Shown: positions 16,613 through 25,432, counted from the first letter of the stretch. The stretch: 64,000 nucleotides of DNA from Bacteroidales bacterium (GCA_028704385.1 JAQVLA010000008.1:44685-108684); one strand, 5' to 3'. Program-made: numbers and translations. Notes: generated by a model not told the origin, from the sequence alone.

Positions 16613-17506
16613 ATGGCCTTTATTGTCAGCTACCGGCCTTTTAGCCTGCGTTGGATCAAAGCTTATGCCTATATATTAATAGGTGCACTTTTCATTGCAG
16701 CGGGATATGTTTTCTTTATTACTCCACACAAAATTGTTCCGGGTGGTATCTATGGCATATCAATTGTCCTGCACCACAGTTTTAATACGCCTGTTGGATT
16801 GATGGCTCTTGCTTTTAATATTCCACTAACACTTATTGGTATCAAGGTGCTGGGGCCGCGTTTTGGAGCAAAAACTGTTACAGGTTTTTTTCTGACAAGT
16901 GGGTTTATGGATGGATTCACTTACTTATATGGTGATTTCCCGCTTTTGAAAGACGACCCACTTACCTCAGCCTTATATGGGGGTGCCATCATTGGATTGG
17001 GTGTGGGTTTGTTTTTTAAGTCCAAAGCTACTTGTGGGGGTACGGATGTAATGGCCATGATGGCCGGAAAATGGACTCGTCAGCCACTAGGCAAATTGAT
17101 GATGAGCATTGATACGGTTATCGTGGTGATTGGAACGGTAGTGTTTGCCGATTGGAAAATTCCACTCTATTCACTCCTGGCCATATTTGTGATGGGAAAG
17201 GTTATTGATATGGTACTTGAAGGGGCTCAAACTGACAAAGTAGTGCTGGTCATTTCGGATAAATATGAAACAATAGCTCATAAAATCACATCCGATTTCA
17301 AGCGTGGCGCAACATTGATTAATGGACAAGGCATGTTTGCCGGCAATGAAAGAAATATACTTTTTGTAGTGCTTCGTCGTCGCGAAATCGTTATGCTGAA
17401 AGAGTTTATTAGCAAAACAGACTTAAAAGCTTTTGTGGTAAGCTTAAACGCATCCGAAATTTTAGGAAAAGGATTTCGCTCGCTTCGCAAAAAACTGGAA
17501 AGCTGA
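16613..17506 (+). CDS. YitT/DUF2179-family membrane protein, copy 2
   Basis: A second 297-residue YitT-family protein, the same length as the first and alignable without large gaps (FITPHKIVPGGIYGISIVLH, GPRFGAKT, FKSKATCGGTDV, RGATLINGQGMFAGNERNI, GKGFRSLRKKLES). It starts three bases after the stop of copy 1, so both are made from one transcript. The pair looks like an old tandem duplication rather than a recent one, since many conservative differences are spread over the whole length. The two may form a heteromer. It converges with rseP, the stops being almost adjacent. Confidence 0.85.
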   Translation: MAFIVSYRPFSLRWIKAYAYILIGALFIAAGYVFFITPHKIVPGGIYGISIVLHHSFNTPVGLMALAFNIPLTLIGIKVLGPRFGAKTVTGFFLTSGFMDGFTYLYGDFPLLKDDPLTSALYGGAIIGLGVGLFFKSKATCGGTDVMAMMAGKWTRQPLGKLMMSIDTVIVVIGTVVFADWKIPLYSLLAIFVMGKVIDMVLEGAQTDKVVLVISDKYETIAHKITSDFKRGATLINGQGMFAGNERNILFVVLRRREIVMLKEFISKTDLKAFVVSLNASEILGKGFRSLRKKLES

Positions 17507-17507
17507 T

Positions 17508-18836
17508 CTATCTGAAAAGCTTCACCACATCGTTTCCATTGGCAAAAATCAACAAGCCAAACAGCAACACCATGCCAACTATCTGAGCCACTTCCATAAA
17601 CTTATCGCTGGGTTTGCGTCCTGCAATGATCTCGTAGAACAGAAACATCACATGACCTCCATCAAGTGCCGGTATGGGCAAAAGATTCAAAACGGCCAAC
17701 ATGATAGATAAAAATGCGGTGAGTCGCCAGAAACTTTGCCAGTGAAACTCGGGAGGAAATATTGAACCAATCGAAATAAATCCACCCACACTTTCGTAGG
17801 CTTTCACTTCGGGTGAGAACAAAAGCTTGAGTTGCTTGAGGTAGCCCCCAATGCCATCAACAGTTTTCATTACCCCGGCCGGAATTGCTTGTGCAAAATT
17901 GTAATGTTTCTCGCTAAAATGAAAGAAATCATTAAGTTGCTGACTGGGATATACTCCTATTAACCCTTGTTCGGGAACCTGAACAAGTAAATCAACTGAG
18001 TCGTTGCCCCTTTTTACATTAATTACGACATCCTGATTTTTATATTGCTGGATTGCTTCTCTGAAATCCTGAAAATATCGCATCGAAACACCGTTTATCC
18101 CAAGAATGGTATCTCCCACCATCATGCCTGCCTTTTTGGCAACTGATCCTTCAGAAAAAGCAGCTGCAATAAACGGAATACGAACCGACAGGAACAACGG
18201 ATTATCGTGCTTTACAAGCCTGGCAATAGCATTTTCGGGCAAGGTGAGCGTTTCTCTAACGCCATTTCTTTCAATCTCGAGCTGTCTGGCATTTTCAAGA
18301 ATCATGGTAATGGGGATCTTATTAAAATCCTCTATATATTCCCCATTAACACTCAGGATTTTATCACCATTTCGAAAACCAAAAGATCTGGCCAGGCTAT
18401 CAGTAGCAATGCCATAACGATTGGCTTCTGAGGTAGGTAAAAACTGTTCGCCATAAATACTTAACATCCCGATGTAGATCACAAAAGCCAATACCACATT
18501 CATCGTAACACCTCCCAACATGATGATCAGGCGTTGCCAGGCTGGTTTCGACCTGAATTCATAGTCTTTTGGAGGCTGTTTCATGGCTTCCTTATCCATC
18601 GACTCATCAATCATGCCCGAGATTTTAACATATCCGCCCAAAGGCAACCAGCCCATACCATATTCTGTGCCTTTGTGTTTAAACTTAAAAATAGAAAACC
18701 AGGGATCAAAAAAGAGGTAAAATTTCTCAACACGGGTTTTAAAGAGCTTTGCTGCAGCAAAATGACCAAATTCGTGTACAATTACCAGTATCGACAAGCT
18801 TAAGAGAAGCTGTATGATTTTTATTGCTATTTCCAT
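17508..18836 (-). CDS. rseP: site-2 intramembrane zinc protease RseP
   Basis: A 442-residue S2P-family protease. HEFGH at residues 21-25 (zinc ligands and catalytic Glu) is in the first transmembrane helix. A central periplasmic region holds one or two PDZ domains (for example VAKKAGMMVGDTILGINGVSM). The C-terminal motif IPALDGGHVMFLFYE provides the third zinc ligand, and a last transmembrane helix follows. It cleaves membrane-embedded anti-sigma factors or leftover signal peptides. In Bacteroidota it commonly follows dxr, but here its neighbour is an M23 peptidase gene on the same strand. Length is typical. Confidence 0.93.
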   Translation of the reverse strand: MEIAIKIIQLLLSLSILVIVHEFGHFAAAKLFKTRVEKFYLFFDPWFSIFKFKHKGTEYGMGWLPLGGYVKISGMIDESMDKEAMKQPPKDYEFRSKPAWQRLIIMLGGVTMNVVLAFVIYIGMLSIYGEQFLPTSEANRYGIATDSLARSFGFRNGDKILSVNGEYIEDFNKIPITMILENARQLEIERNGVRETLTLPENAIARLVKHDNPLFLSVRIPFIAAAFSEGSVAKKAGMMVGDTILGINGVSMRYFQDFREAIQQYKNQDVVINVKRGNDSVDLLVQVPEQGLIGVYPSQQLNDFFHFSEKHYNFAQAIPAGVMKTVDGIGGYLKQLKLLFSPEVKAYESVGGFISIGSIFPPEFHWQSFWRLTAFLSIMLAVLNLLPIPALDGGHVMFLFYEIIAGRKPSDKFMEVAQIVGMVLLFGLLIFANGNDVVKLFR

Positions 18837-19033
18837 TTGATATTAAAAGCTTTTCCTGCTTAATGTTTTTCTCCTGCTGAAAACACAACTCTCAGGAGGA
18901 TGTTCATTTTAATAAAAGTCTGCAAGATTACTAAAAATTCTCCGATGCCGGATATACTCCTTCCGCAAATTCAGTATCACAAACTGCTGTTTTAATTATT
19001 TTTATGAGTTACAAACCCAGCCCTGTATCTTTC

Positions 19034-19930
19034 TTACTCGAATCCAATATAATCCTCCGGATTGATAGGCATGCCATTGAACCACAGTTCAAAATGCAGG
19101 TGCGGCCCTGAACTAAGCTCACCCGAATCGCCAACAACAGCTATCACTTCACCAGCTTTCACGGGGTCGCCTTCTGCTTTCAACAATACAGCATTATGTT
19201 TATACACCGACAAAAAGTTTCCCGCATGTTGCAAACCAATCACATAACCTTTATCAGGTGTCCAGTCGGCGAAAATCACTGTACCTTCCAAAACTGCTTT
19301 AATGGCTTCGTTGGCATTGGAAACAACATCAACACCAAAGTGTTTAATTGCTGGATTAAATCTGTTGGTAATCAAACCTTTGAGCGGAACAAAAAAGTTT
19401 GCAGTCTGCATGGCCCTTCTTCTGCTTTCGGGCAAAAGATTTCCTTGTCCGTACAAGTTAAATCGTTCTGCCGATTCAAATTCAAGACGCAACAAACTGT
19501 CCTGCTGGCTGCGGGTCATGCGTATGGTATCGATTGCCGAAGCCCGGATCAATCTGGAATTGGAAACAGCTTCCAAACTGTCGAATTCGTCATCATATCC
19601 TTCAATTATTCTGCGTATATTGTTGATATACTGATCTTTCTGACGAAAAACCCGCTCCAGTGAATCTGTTCTTCTAACCATCTCATAAACACGAGCGTTT
19701 AAAGTAATATCCGTATAGCCCGGGATATATTCTCTCAGCGAGGTAAATGCGATGATGTAAATGGTTATAAAAATCAGGAACGCACTCAAGCTGACCAATA
19801 AAACGAACACATTTAACCGGCTAAGCCTGAAACTTAACTTCTCTTCAAAGGTTTCTTCATGAAAAACTACCAACCTGTATTTGTTGCGCAGCTTGTGGTA
19901 CCACCTTTCCTTTTTTCTGACCTTTTGCAT
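19034..19930 (-). CDS. M23-family (LytM) peptidase, membrane-anchored
   Basis: A 298-residue protein from the Met at 19930. An upstream in-frame start at 19951 lies inside the -7 promoter element and is rejected. Short basic N-terminus, a transmembrane helix at about 40-62 (RLNVFVLLVSLSAFLIFITI), a coiled-coil stretch to 150, and a LytM domain at 185-298. The LytM metal site looks intact: HFGVD and, near the end, GPHLHFELW. This layout matches envelope endopeptidases or amidase activators, anchored in the inner membrane and working on peptidoglycan crosslinks. It is common in Bacteroidota. Confidence 0.88.
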   Translation of the reverse strand: MQKVRKKERWYHKLRNKYRLVVFHEETFEEKLSFRLSRLNVFVLLVSLSAFLIFITIYIIAFTSLREYIPGYTDITLNARVYEMVRRTDSLERVFRQKDQYINNIRRIIEGYDDEFDSLEAVSNSRLIRASAIDTIRMTRSQQDSLLRLEFESAERFNLYGQGNLLPESRRRAMQTANFFVPLKGLITNRFNPAIKHFGVDVVSNANEAIKAVLEGTVIFADWTPDKGYVIGLQHAGNFLSVYKHNAVLLKAEGDPVKAGEVIAVVGDSGELSSGPHLHFELWFNGMPINPEDYIGFE

Positions 19931-19948
19931 ATAGCCGTTTTTCGCTTG

Positions 19949-19956
19949 CAAAAGTA
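19949..19956 (-). promoter_or_regulatory. -7 promoter element of the M23 peptidase gene
   Basis: Minus-strand TACTTTTG, a full match to TANNTTTG. It places transcription start near 19943 and therefore the start codon at 19930. Confidence 0.6.
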
Positions 19957-20096
19957 ATCGAAAAAACCAAGTTCATAAATTATCAGAGATTTACAATCCC
20001 CGGATATCTTATTGATACAATTGGCTTTCAAATAAATTTCCTGCTGATTGGTGCAGAATCATCCTATCTGATATTTCTCCTATAACTTGATTTACT

Positions 20097-20104
20097 TACC
20101 TTTG
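20097..20104 (+). promoter_or_regulatory. -7 promoter element of porW
   Basis: TACCTTTG matches TANNTTTG, 71 bases before the porW start. No clear TTTG -33 element is seen at the expected distance. Confidence 0.5.
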
Positions 20105-20175
20105 CAAGGTCATTTTTTGAAAATTAAAAACACGATAAACATTAACGCTTATAATATTTTGCGCTAAGTTTAGTT

Positions 20176-22836
20176 ATGGTTAATAAAAATTCCGCTGTGC
20201 CAAAAAACCGATTCACATTTTTAAAACTGATACTCATATCTTTCATTTTTTTAGGTTTAGGAGCCTGTTCAACAAAAAAAAATACCTGGACAAGACGTGT
20301 TTATCATAACATCACCAGCAAATACAATGTTTATTGGAATGGAAACGAAAGCTTAAAAGAAGGTGCAAAATCACTTAACGATCAGGTAAAAGATGATTAT
20401 CTGCGTGTGTTAAGGGTTTATAATTATGGCACAAAAAATGATGCCCAGAGCACTTATCAGGCGATGGACAGAGCCATTCAAAAAGGTTCGATCGGTGTTC
20501 AGCGGCACTCGATGAAATTTGGCAACAAAGAATATGTCCGTTGGATCGACGACAGCTACCTGATGATGGGTAAAGCGCATTTTTACAAACAAGACTACAT
20601 CAGTGCCAGGCGTACTTTTGATTTTGTTTCAAGTCAGTACAGTAATAACGACATCAAATTTACTGCCGATCTGTGGCTGGCAAAAACATACATTCAACTG
20701 AAGCAATACGAAAAGGCCGAGCCCATGCTGCAAGGATTGGATGCTGCAACACGCGACCGTGAAATGCCTGCCGAGGTTAGACGAAATCTTGATCTGGTTT
20801 GGGCTGATTATCACATTAATCGCGAAAATTATGATGCAGCCGTTAAACATCTGAAAAGAGGCCTCTTCAGCAACAATGATAAACAACTTAAGACCAGAGT
20901 CATGTTCATACTGGGACAGATATACGAACAACAAGGCGACCTGGGTGCTGCAACCGAACAATTTCAATCTGTAATCAAACGGAATCCCGACTACACCCTG
21001 GCTTTTGAGGCCAGAATCAATCTGGCAAAAGCCTTTGATGCCAATCAGGGCGACAGCAAACAGATCATCAAAATTCTGAATAAAATGTTGCGGGATGAAA
21101 AAAATGAAGAATTTCAAGACCGCATCTACTATGCTCTGGCCGAGATTGCCCTGAAAGAAAACCGACAGGAAGATGCCATCGAGCTGCTTCAAAAATCTGT
21201 GGCTGTAAGCACAGTCAACAAAAGCCAGCAGGCTACATCAGCACTAATGGTTGCAGGATTACTTTTCGACAGGCTAAAATACGTTCCGGCTCAGGCTTAT
21301 TACGACACTGCTGTAAGTGCACTTCCCCTGGATTATCCCGGTTACGACAGCATCAACAACCGGGCTGGCGTGCTTCAAAAACTGGTCGAAAACCTGGTAA
21401 TAGTTCAAACACAGGACAGCCTCCTGCGACTTGCAACCATGGATTCTGTGGCACGTAACAAAATAATCGATGGAATAATCGCAAATTATATCGAAGAAGA
21501 AAAACGCCTTCAGGAAGAAGAACGTTTAGAAGAACAAATGGCCATGATGCCTGGCACACGCCAACCACAAAACACCATGGAACAATCCGCTGAGTGGTAT
21601 TTCTACAACCCTAACACTTTGAGCTTTGGATATACGGAATTCCTGAGAAAATGGGGTCGCCGCAAACTGGAAGATAACTGGCGCATCAGCGACAAACAAA
21701 GCATCAGTTTTGATGAAGGCGGAATGGACATAATCGCCGAGGACGAAAGTAGTACTACCGATACCGCTACAGTAAACCTAACCCCTCGCGACCGTACCTA
21801 TTACCTTGCAGATTTACCCTTTACCGAAGCCCAGCAAGCAACTGCAAATGACAACATAGCCGAAGCATTTAACAATCTGGGATTCATATATATGGAAGAT
21901 TTGAACGACATCCCGGAAGCTATCAACGCCTATACTTCACTCAACACCAGATATCCTGAAAATGAATATCGGCTGCCTTCACTTTATGCGCTCTACAAGC
22001 TTCACATAGCAAAACAAGAGGCTGAAGCGGCTGAAAAATACAAGCTTACCATCATTCAGGATTACCCCGATTCAGACTATGCACAAGTTTTACTTGATCC
22101 GGATTATTTTGTGAAAAAAGCTACTGCACAAAGCGAATCAGCTGCTTTTTACGAAAGAACATTCGATGCTTACAAAACCGGACAATATTTCAGGGTTGTG
22201 ATGAATGCTGATCGGGCTGTGCAGTTGTATCCCAACGACACAGCACTTTTACCGCGTTTTGCATTTTTACGTGCCGTAGCCTCCGGAAGACTGGAAGTGG
22301 TTGATACCATGGCTGTAGGTTTGGATAAACTCATCAAAACCTATCCACAAAGCAGTGTGACACCTCTTGCACAGGATATTTTGAGAAATATCGGTAAAAC
22401 CTATGAGCTTAACGTAGAAATTGAAATTCCGGAAGACGAAATGGCAGAAGTTGCGGCACCAAAATCACCCTATATTGTTAACGATCAATCCCAGTACATG
22501 GTTATGATGGTTTGTAAAACCGCCAAAATCCGAATAGATCCCCTCAAAGTAAGGCTCTCTGATTTTAACCAACGCGAATTCAGCATTCAAAGCCTGATGA
22601 TAAAAAATCTGGTACTCGACAAAGACTACTCTCTGATAACTGTTGGAAATTTTTCGAACCGTGATGCTGCAATAGACTATTTTGAAGTACTCAGTCAATC
22701 AGACTATGTTTTGGGAGGCATGAACAAAACAGATTACAGCATTTATCCCATTTCGCTTACAAATTATCCGATTTTTTACCGGAATAAAAATCTTGATGAA
22801 TATGCAAATTTCTGGAATTCAATAACATTAAAATAG
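20176..22836 (+). CDS. porW: PorW/SprE-family TPR lipoprotein of the type IX system
   Basis: An 886-residue lipoprotein (lipobox GLGAC, Cys 31) with the family's characteristic mature start: CSTKKNTWTRRVYHNITSKY, then NVYWNGNESLKEG. Many TPR units cover residues 110-400 (for example SYLMMGKAHFYKQDYISARR, RVMFILGQIYEQQGDLGAA) and again about 555-720. A beta-rich C-terminal region ends NEYANFWNS-like (NLDEYANFWNSITLK). PorW/SprE is needed for type IX secretion and, in gliding species, gliding; it is proposed to link the PorKLMN motor complex to the Sov translocon. The gene is about 5 kb from the gld block, not in the operon, and has its own promoter. Confidence 0.88.
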   Translation: MVNKNSAVPKNRFTFLKLILISFIFLGLGACSTKKNTWTRRVYHNITSKYNVYWNGNESLKEGAKSLNDQVKDDYLRVLRVYNYGTKNDAQSTYQAMDRAIQKGSIGVQRHSMKFGNKEYVRWIDDSYLMMGKAHFYKQDYISARRTFDFVSSQYSNNDIKFTADLWLAKTYIQLKQYEKAEPMLQGLDAATRDREMPAEVRRNLDLVWADYHINRENYDAAVKHLKRGLFSNNDKQLKTRVMFILGQIYEQQGDLGAATEQFQSVIKRNPDYTLAFEARINLAKAFDANQGDSKQIIKILNKMLRDEKNEEFQDRIYYALAEIALKENRQEDAIELLQKSVAVSTVNKSQQATSALMVAGLLFDRLKYVPAQAYYDTAVSALPLDYPGYDSINNRAGVLQKLVENLVIVQTQDSLLRLATMDSVARNKIIDGIIANYIEEEKRLQEEERLEEQMAMMPGTRQPQNTMEQSAEWYFYNPNTLSFGYTEFLRKWGRRKLEDNWRISDKQSISFDEGGMDIIAEDESSTTDTATVNLTPRDRTYYLADLPFTEAQQATANDNIAEAFNNLGFIYMEDLNDIPEAINAYTSLNTRYPENEYRLPSLYALYKLHIAKQEAEAAEKYKLTIIQDYPDSDYAQVLLDPDYFVKKATAQSESAAFYERTFDAYKTGQYFRVVMNADRAVQLYPNDTALLPRFAFLRAVASGRLEVVDTMAVGLDKLIKTYPQSSVTPLAQDILRNIGKTYELNVEIEIPEDEMAEVAAPKSPYIVNDQSQYMVMMVCKTAKIRIDPLKVRLSDFNQREFSIQSLMIKNLVLDKDYSLITVGNFSNRDAAIDYFEVLSQSDYVLGGMNKTDYSIYPISLTNYPIFYRNKNLDEYANFWNSITLK

Positions 22837-22863
22837 ATCAGGAAACCTATTTAAAAAAATAAC

Positions 22864-22886
22864 TACTTTTGATTTAAATAAATCAA
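22864..22886 (+). promoter_or_regulatory. bactofilin promoter with overlapping palindrome
   Basis: -7 element TACTTTTG (22864-22871). An inverted repeat TTGATTT-AAAT-AAATCAA (22869-22886) overlaps its end and covers the expected transcription start. That position would suit a repressor. Confidence 0.5.
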
Positions 22887-22892
22887 CGATTA

Positions 22893-23264
22893 ATGAAGCA
22901 CCATAAATCCGGACACGATTCAACAACCCGCAATCTAATTGGTAACGAAGCAATTATAAAAGGTGATATTCAATCGTCAGGCGATATTCGTATTGATGGA
23001 ACTGTGATTGGAACTTTACGCTCCAATGGCAAGATCGTAATCGGCCAGAGTGGAAATGTAGAAGGTGAACTGGTTTGTCAGCAGGCAGATATTTCGGGTA
23101 AGGTGAAAGCAAGTTTACAAGTGGAAGAACTAACCGTGCTGAAAGCCACTGCCATATTCGAAGGTGAACTGACCACCCGAAAATTATCCATCGAGGTGGG
23201 AGCCCAATTCAGCGGAAAATGCGAAATGAAGCAGACCGCATCTGATGAAAAAAAACAAAAATAA
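22893..23264 (+). CDS. bactofilin (polymer-forming cytoskeletal protein)
   Basis: A 123-residue bactofilin. Short polar N-terminus, then a beta-helix core from about residue 15 to 105 with the family's turn-by-turn pattern (LIGNEAIIKGDIQSSGDIRIDG, GTLRSNGKIVIGQSGNVEG, ELVCQQADISGKV), and a lysine-rich C-terminus (ASDEKKQK). Bactofilins polymerise without nucleotide and place cell-wall enzymes or shape determinants; many lie next to M23 peptidases, and one is encoded 3 kb upstream here. The end overlaps the next gene by 20 bases. Confidence 0.9.
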   Translation: MKHHKSGHDSTTRNLIGNEAIIKGDIQSSGDIRIDGTVIGTLRSNGKIVIGQSGNVEGELVCQQADISGKVKASLQVEELTVLKATAIFEGELTTRKLSIEVGAQFSGKCEMKQTASDEKKQK

Positions 23265-23466
23265 ACCCACTGACTATCTGAATGCTTATGCCCGTTATTC
23301 ATCACTGGCTTTTCAGATGCTGTTCATCATTTTGGCCGGTGTTTTTGGCGGCCTGAAACTGGATGAATGGCTGCAATGGCGTTTCCCGGTTTTTACAGTA
23401 GTTTTGTCGTTATTGGCTGTTGTGCTGTCCATCTATTATGCCGTAAAAGATTTTTTAAAAAAATAA
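23245..23466 (+). CDS. atpZ: AtpZ/AtpI-family small membrane protein
   Basis: A 73-residue protein with two transmembrane helices (about 18-38 and 48-66) joined by the short loop GLKLDEWLQWRFPVF; the GxxLD(E/x)xL pattern is typical of AtpZ/AtpI accessory proteins of F1Fo ATP synthase. In many Bacteroidota it follows a bactofilin and leads into atpB. Here it follows bactofilin with a 20-base overlap, and the ATP synthase genes are not downstream. Likely role: assembly or cation supply of the ATP synthase c-ring. Confidence 0.8.
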   Translation: MKKNKNKPTDYLNAYARYSSLAFQMLFIILAGVFGGLKLDEWLQWRFPVFTVVLSLLAVVLSIYYAVKDFLKK

Positions 23467-23476
23467 GCTCCCTTTT

Positions 23477-23854
23477 ATGAACAATGACTTCCGTGTTTTT
23501 TTAGTCAGGAATCTGCTTGCTGCCGGTTTTGCGGCCATCCTTAGTTTTGTGATTTTTGGCCAGGTGCCCGAAAAATATTCCAGCCAGGCCTGGCCTTTCC
23601 TGCTGATCTTTTTTACTTTGGGTAATTTGGGCCTGTTTATGCTTTATCAACGTGCCAAAGAAAAAAAACTAAGCAGCTTCGCTAATTTTTTTATGTTGGC
23701 AACTTTCCTTAAACTACTTGTCTATCTGGCCATTATTACCGTTTATCTACTTTACAATCGTGAGGAAGCTGTTCCATTTTTACTTTGCTTTTTCATTTAC
23801 TATATTATCTTTACTGCTTTAGAAGTAAATGCCGTTTCAAAAAAATCGAATTGA
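23477..23854 (+). CDS. four-helix membrane protein, AtpI-like position
   Basis: A 125-residue protein with four transmembrane helices (about 10-28, 40-58, 70-90 and 97-117) separated by short charged loops (YQRAKEKKLSS). It starts 10 bases after atpZ. In position and topology it matches the uncharacterised AtpI-like protein usually found between atpZ and atpB in Bacteroidota. There is no sequence motif that I can tie to a function. It probably acts with AtpZ in ATP synthase assembly. Confidence 0.65.
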   Translation: MNNDFRVFLVRNLLAAGFAAILSFVIFGQVPEKYSSQAWPFLLIFFTLGNLGLFMLYQRAKEKKLSSFANFFMLATFLKLLVYLAIITVYLLYNREEAVPFLLCFFIYYIIFTALEVNAVSKKSN

Positions 23855-23875
23855 AGTTATTAGGCCAAATCAATC

Positions 23876-24877
23876 ATGACAAAACATTTGCGAACAGCAA
23901 TTGTAATCATAAGTTTGATTTCATTTGCTACCTCCGTTTTCGCGCAATCAGATACTGCCTACATCAAGGATAACAAGGATATGCTTACCGTTCGGGTTTA
24001 TGGTTTGTACGAGGCCATAAACCTCGAAATAAGCCCGATAAGCAATGGCCCGGTGTTAATTTATCGGCCAAACAGCCCGCAACATATTGGTGTGGCTGGT
24101 TTTTACAAATGGTTCGGGCTTGGACTTGCAATACAAACCCCTTTACTGGCAGACGACAAAGACATTTATGGTACTTCATCCTCTATTGATCTGCGAATAA
24201 ACACTTATGGATCGTGGATCAATGCCGAACTGGCCTATGCCAACTATGAGGGATTTTATTTGGAAAATAGTCCTCATATTGTAAAAAACTTCACAAACGG
24301 TGATCCTTATTTGATTCGCCCCGATCTGGAGATCAGTAGTATAAGCGGAATATTTTATCTGGTACCAAATCATCGCAGGCATTCGTTCAGAGCTGCTTAC
24401 ATTCAAAATGAATACCAACGAAAAAGTGCCGGTTCATTTTTATTGGCTCCCGCATTTCAGATCAATCGATTGCAAGCACAAAGCAGCCTGATACCGGAAG
24501 ATTATGCCGAGCAATACGATATCTACGAGCAAGACCAATTGGTGAGAGGCCGGTTTAATTTTGTAGGGATTTTTGCCGGATATTCCTATTCACTTGTGAT
24601 TTTAAAACGGTTTTATGTAAATCTGGCCTTATTGCCGGGTGCCTTTTTACAATATTACGACTATCATACCGAAACAGAACACTACAATCGAAACAAAGCT
24701 TATTTTTTATGGACATCACGTTTTGCTGCCGGCTACAATGGCAAAAAATGGTTTGCAGGTATGGGTGGAGTAAGTGGATTTAACAATCCTGTATTACCCT
24801 TAAATACTTCGGCCTATGCACTTGGCGTTGAACAATTTAGATTTTGGATTGGAACCCGTTTCAACATTAAAAAATAG
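23876..24877 (+). CDS. DUF4421-like outer-membrane protein
   Basis: A 333-residue exported protein: signal peptide (1-23, ending SVFA before QSD), then a beta-rich body with many Tyr/Phe/Asn strands (VRVYGLYEAINLEI, FYKWFGLGLAIQTPLL, GSWINAELAYANYEGFYLEN) ending GTRFNIKK. This agrees with the DUF4421 family of Bacteroidota barrels. It begins 21 bases after the AtpI-like gene and occupies the place where atpB is usually found. Function unknown. Confidence 0.65.
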   Translation: MTKHLRTAIVIISLISFATSVFAQSDTAYIKDNKDMLTVRVYGLYEAINLEISPISNGPVLIYRPNSPQHIGVAGFYKWFGLGLAIQTPLLADDKDIYGTSSSIDLRINTYGSWINAELAYANYEGFYLENSPHIVKNFTNGDPYLIRPDLEISSISGIFYLVPNHRRHSFRAAYIQNEYQRKSAGSFLLAPAFQINRLQAQSSLIPEDYAEQYDIYEQDQLVRGRFNFVGIFAGYSYSLVILKRFYVNLALLPGAFLQYYDYHTETEHYNRNKAYFLWTSRFAAGYNGKKWFAGMGGVSGFNNPVLPLNTSAYALGVEQFRFWIGTRFNIKK

Positions 24878-24879
24878 CC

Positions 24880-24894
24880 TGAAATCAGATTTCA
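24880..24894 (+). terminator. possible short terminator after the DUF4421 gene
   Basis: Perfect TGAAAT / ATTTCA repeat with a 3-base loop, followed by TAATTTTTC. The stem is AT-rich, so the call is weak. Confidence 0.35.
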
Positions 24895-24953
24895 TAATTT
24901 TTCTAAAAAGTTTATTACTACAAGCAAATCAAATGCGTTTTCACATAAAAGCT

Positions 24954-24961
24954 TACTTTTG
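24954..24961 (+). promoter_or_regulatory. -7 promoter element of the pterin genes
   Basis: TACTTTTG matches TANNTTTG and lies 30 bases before the PTPS-like gene. Confidence 0.55.
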
Positions 24962-24991
24962 TGGCTCGATTAAAATAATTTCAGGATTACA

Positions 24992-25405
24992 ATGATCTTC
25001 ATCACCCGAAGAGAACGTTTTAATGCAGCCCATCGTTTATTCAGAGCTGATTTTAGTGACGAAAAAAACACTGAGGTCTTTGGGAAATGCTCCAACCCTA
25101 ACTGGCATGGACATAATTACGAGCTCTTCGTCACGATAAAAGGTGAGGTAAATTCCGAAACTGGTTTTTTGGTTAATTTAAAGCTGCTTAGCAAAATAAT
25201 CAGGGAAAAAGTTATCGATCATCTTGATCATAAAAACATCAACCTGGAAGTACCATTTATGCAAGGCAAATTTGCATCAACCGAAATGCTGGCGATGGCA
25301 ATCTGGGATCAGCTCGAAGCCGGTATCAATAACTTTGGTGCTGCGCTGCATTGCATTAAGCTGTATGAATCTGAAAATAATTTTGTGGAATATTATGGCC
25401 ATTAA
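24992..25405 (+). CDS. 6-pyruvoyl/6-carboxy-tetrahydropterin synthase family
   Basis: A 137-residue pterin synthase of the T-fold superfamily. Zinc histidines are in FNAAHRL and HGHNYEL; catalytic Cys in CSNPNWHGH; the Asp-His pair in LDHKN; the pterin-anchoring Glu in YESENNF. The spacing C-x5-HGH and the segments LDHKNINLEVPF and STEMLAMAIWDQL are those of eukaryotic-type PTPS (tetrahydrobiopterin route), whereas queuosine QueD typically has C-x3-HGH. It is 27 bases upstream of folE, whose product supplies the substrate dihydroneopterin triphosphate. It could serve queuosine, tetrahydrobiopterin or both. Confidence 0.85.
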   Translation: MIFITRRERFNAAHRLFRADFSDEKNTEVFGKCSNPNWHGHNYELFVTIKGEVNSETGFLVNLKLLSKIIREKVIDHLDHKNINLEVPFMQGKFASTEMLAMAIWDQLEAGINNFGAALHCIKLYESENNFVEYYGH

Positions 25406-25432
25406 ACATTCCCGTTTCAAAGCGAAATCATT

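Noticed and set aside
20629..21192. 187-codon minus-strand frame inside porW
   Set aside because: Antisense shadow of the TPR repeats of porW; no family features.
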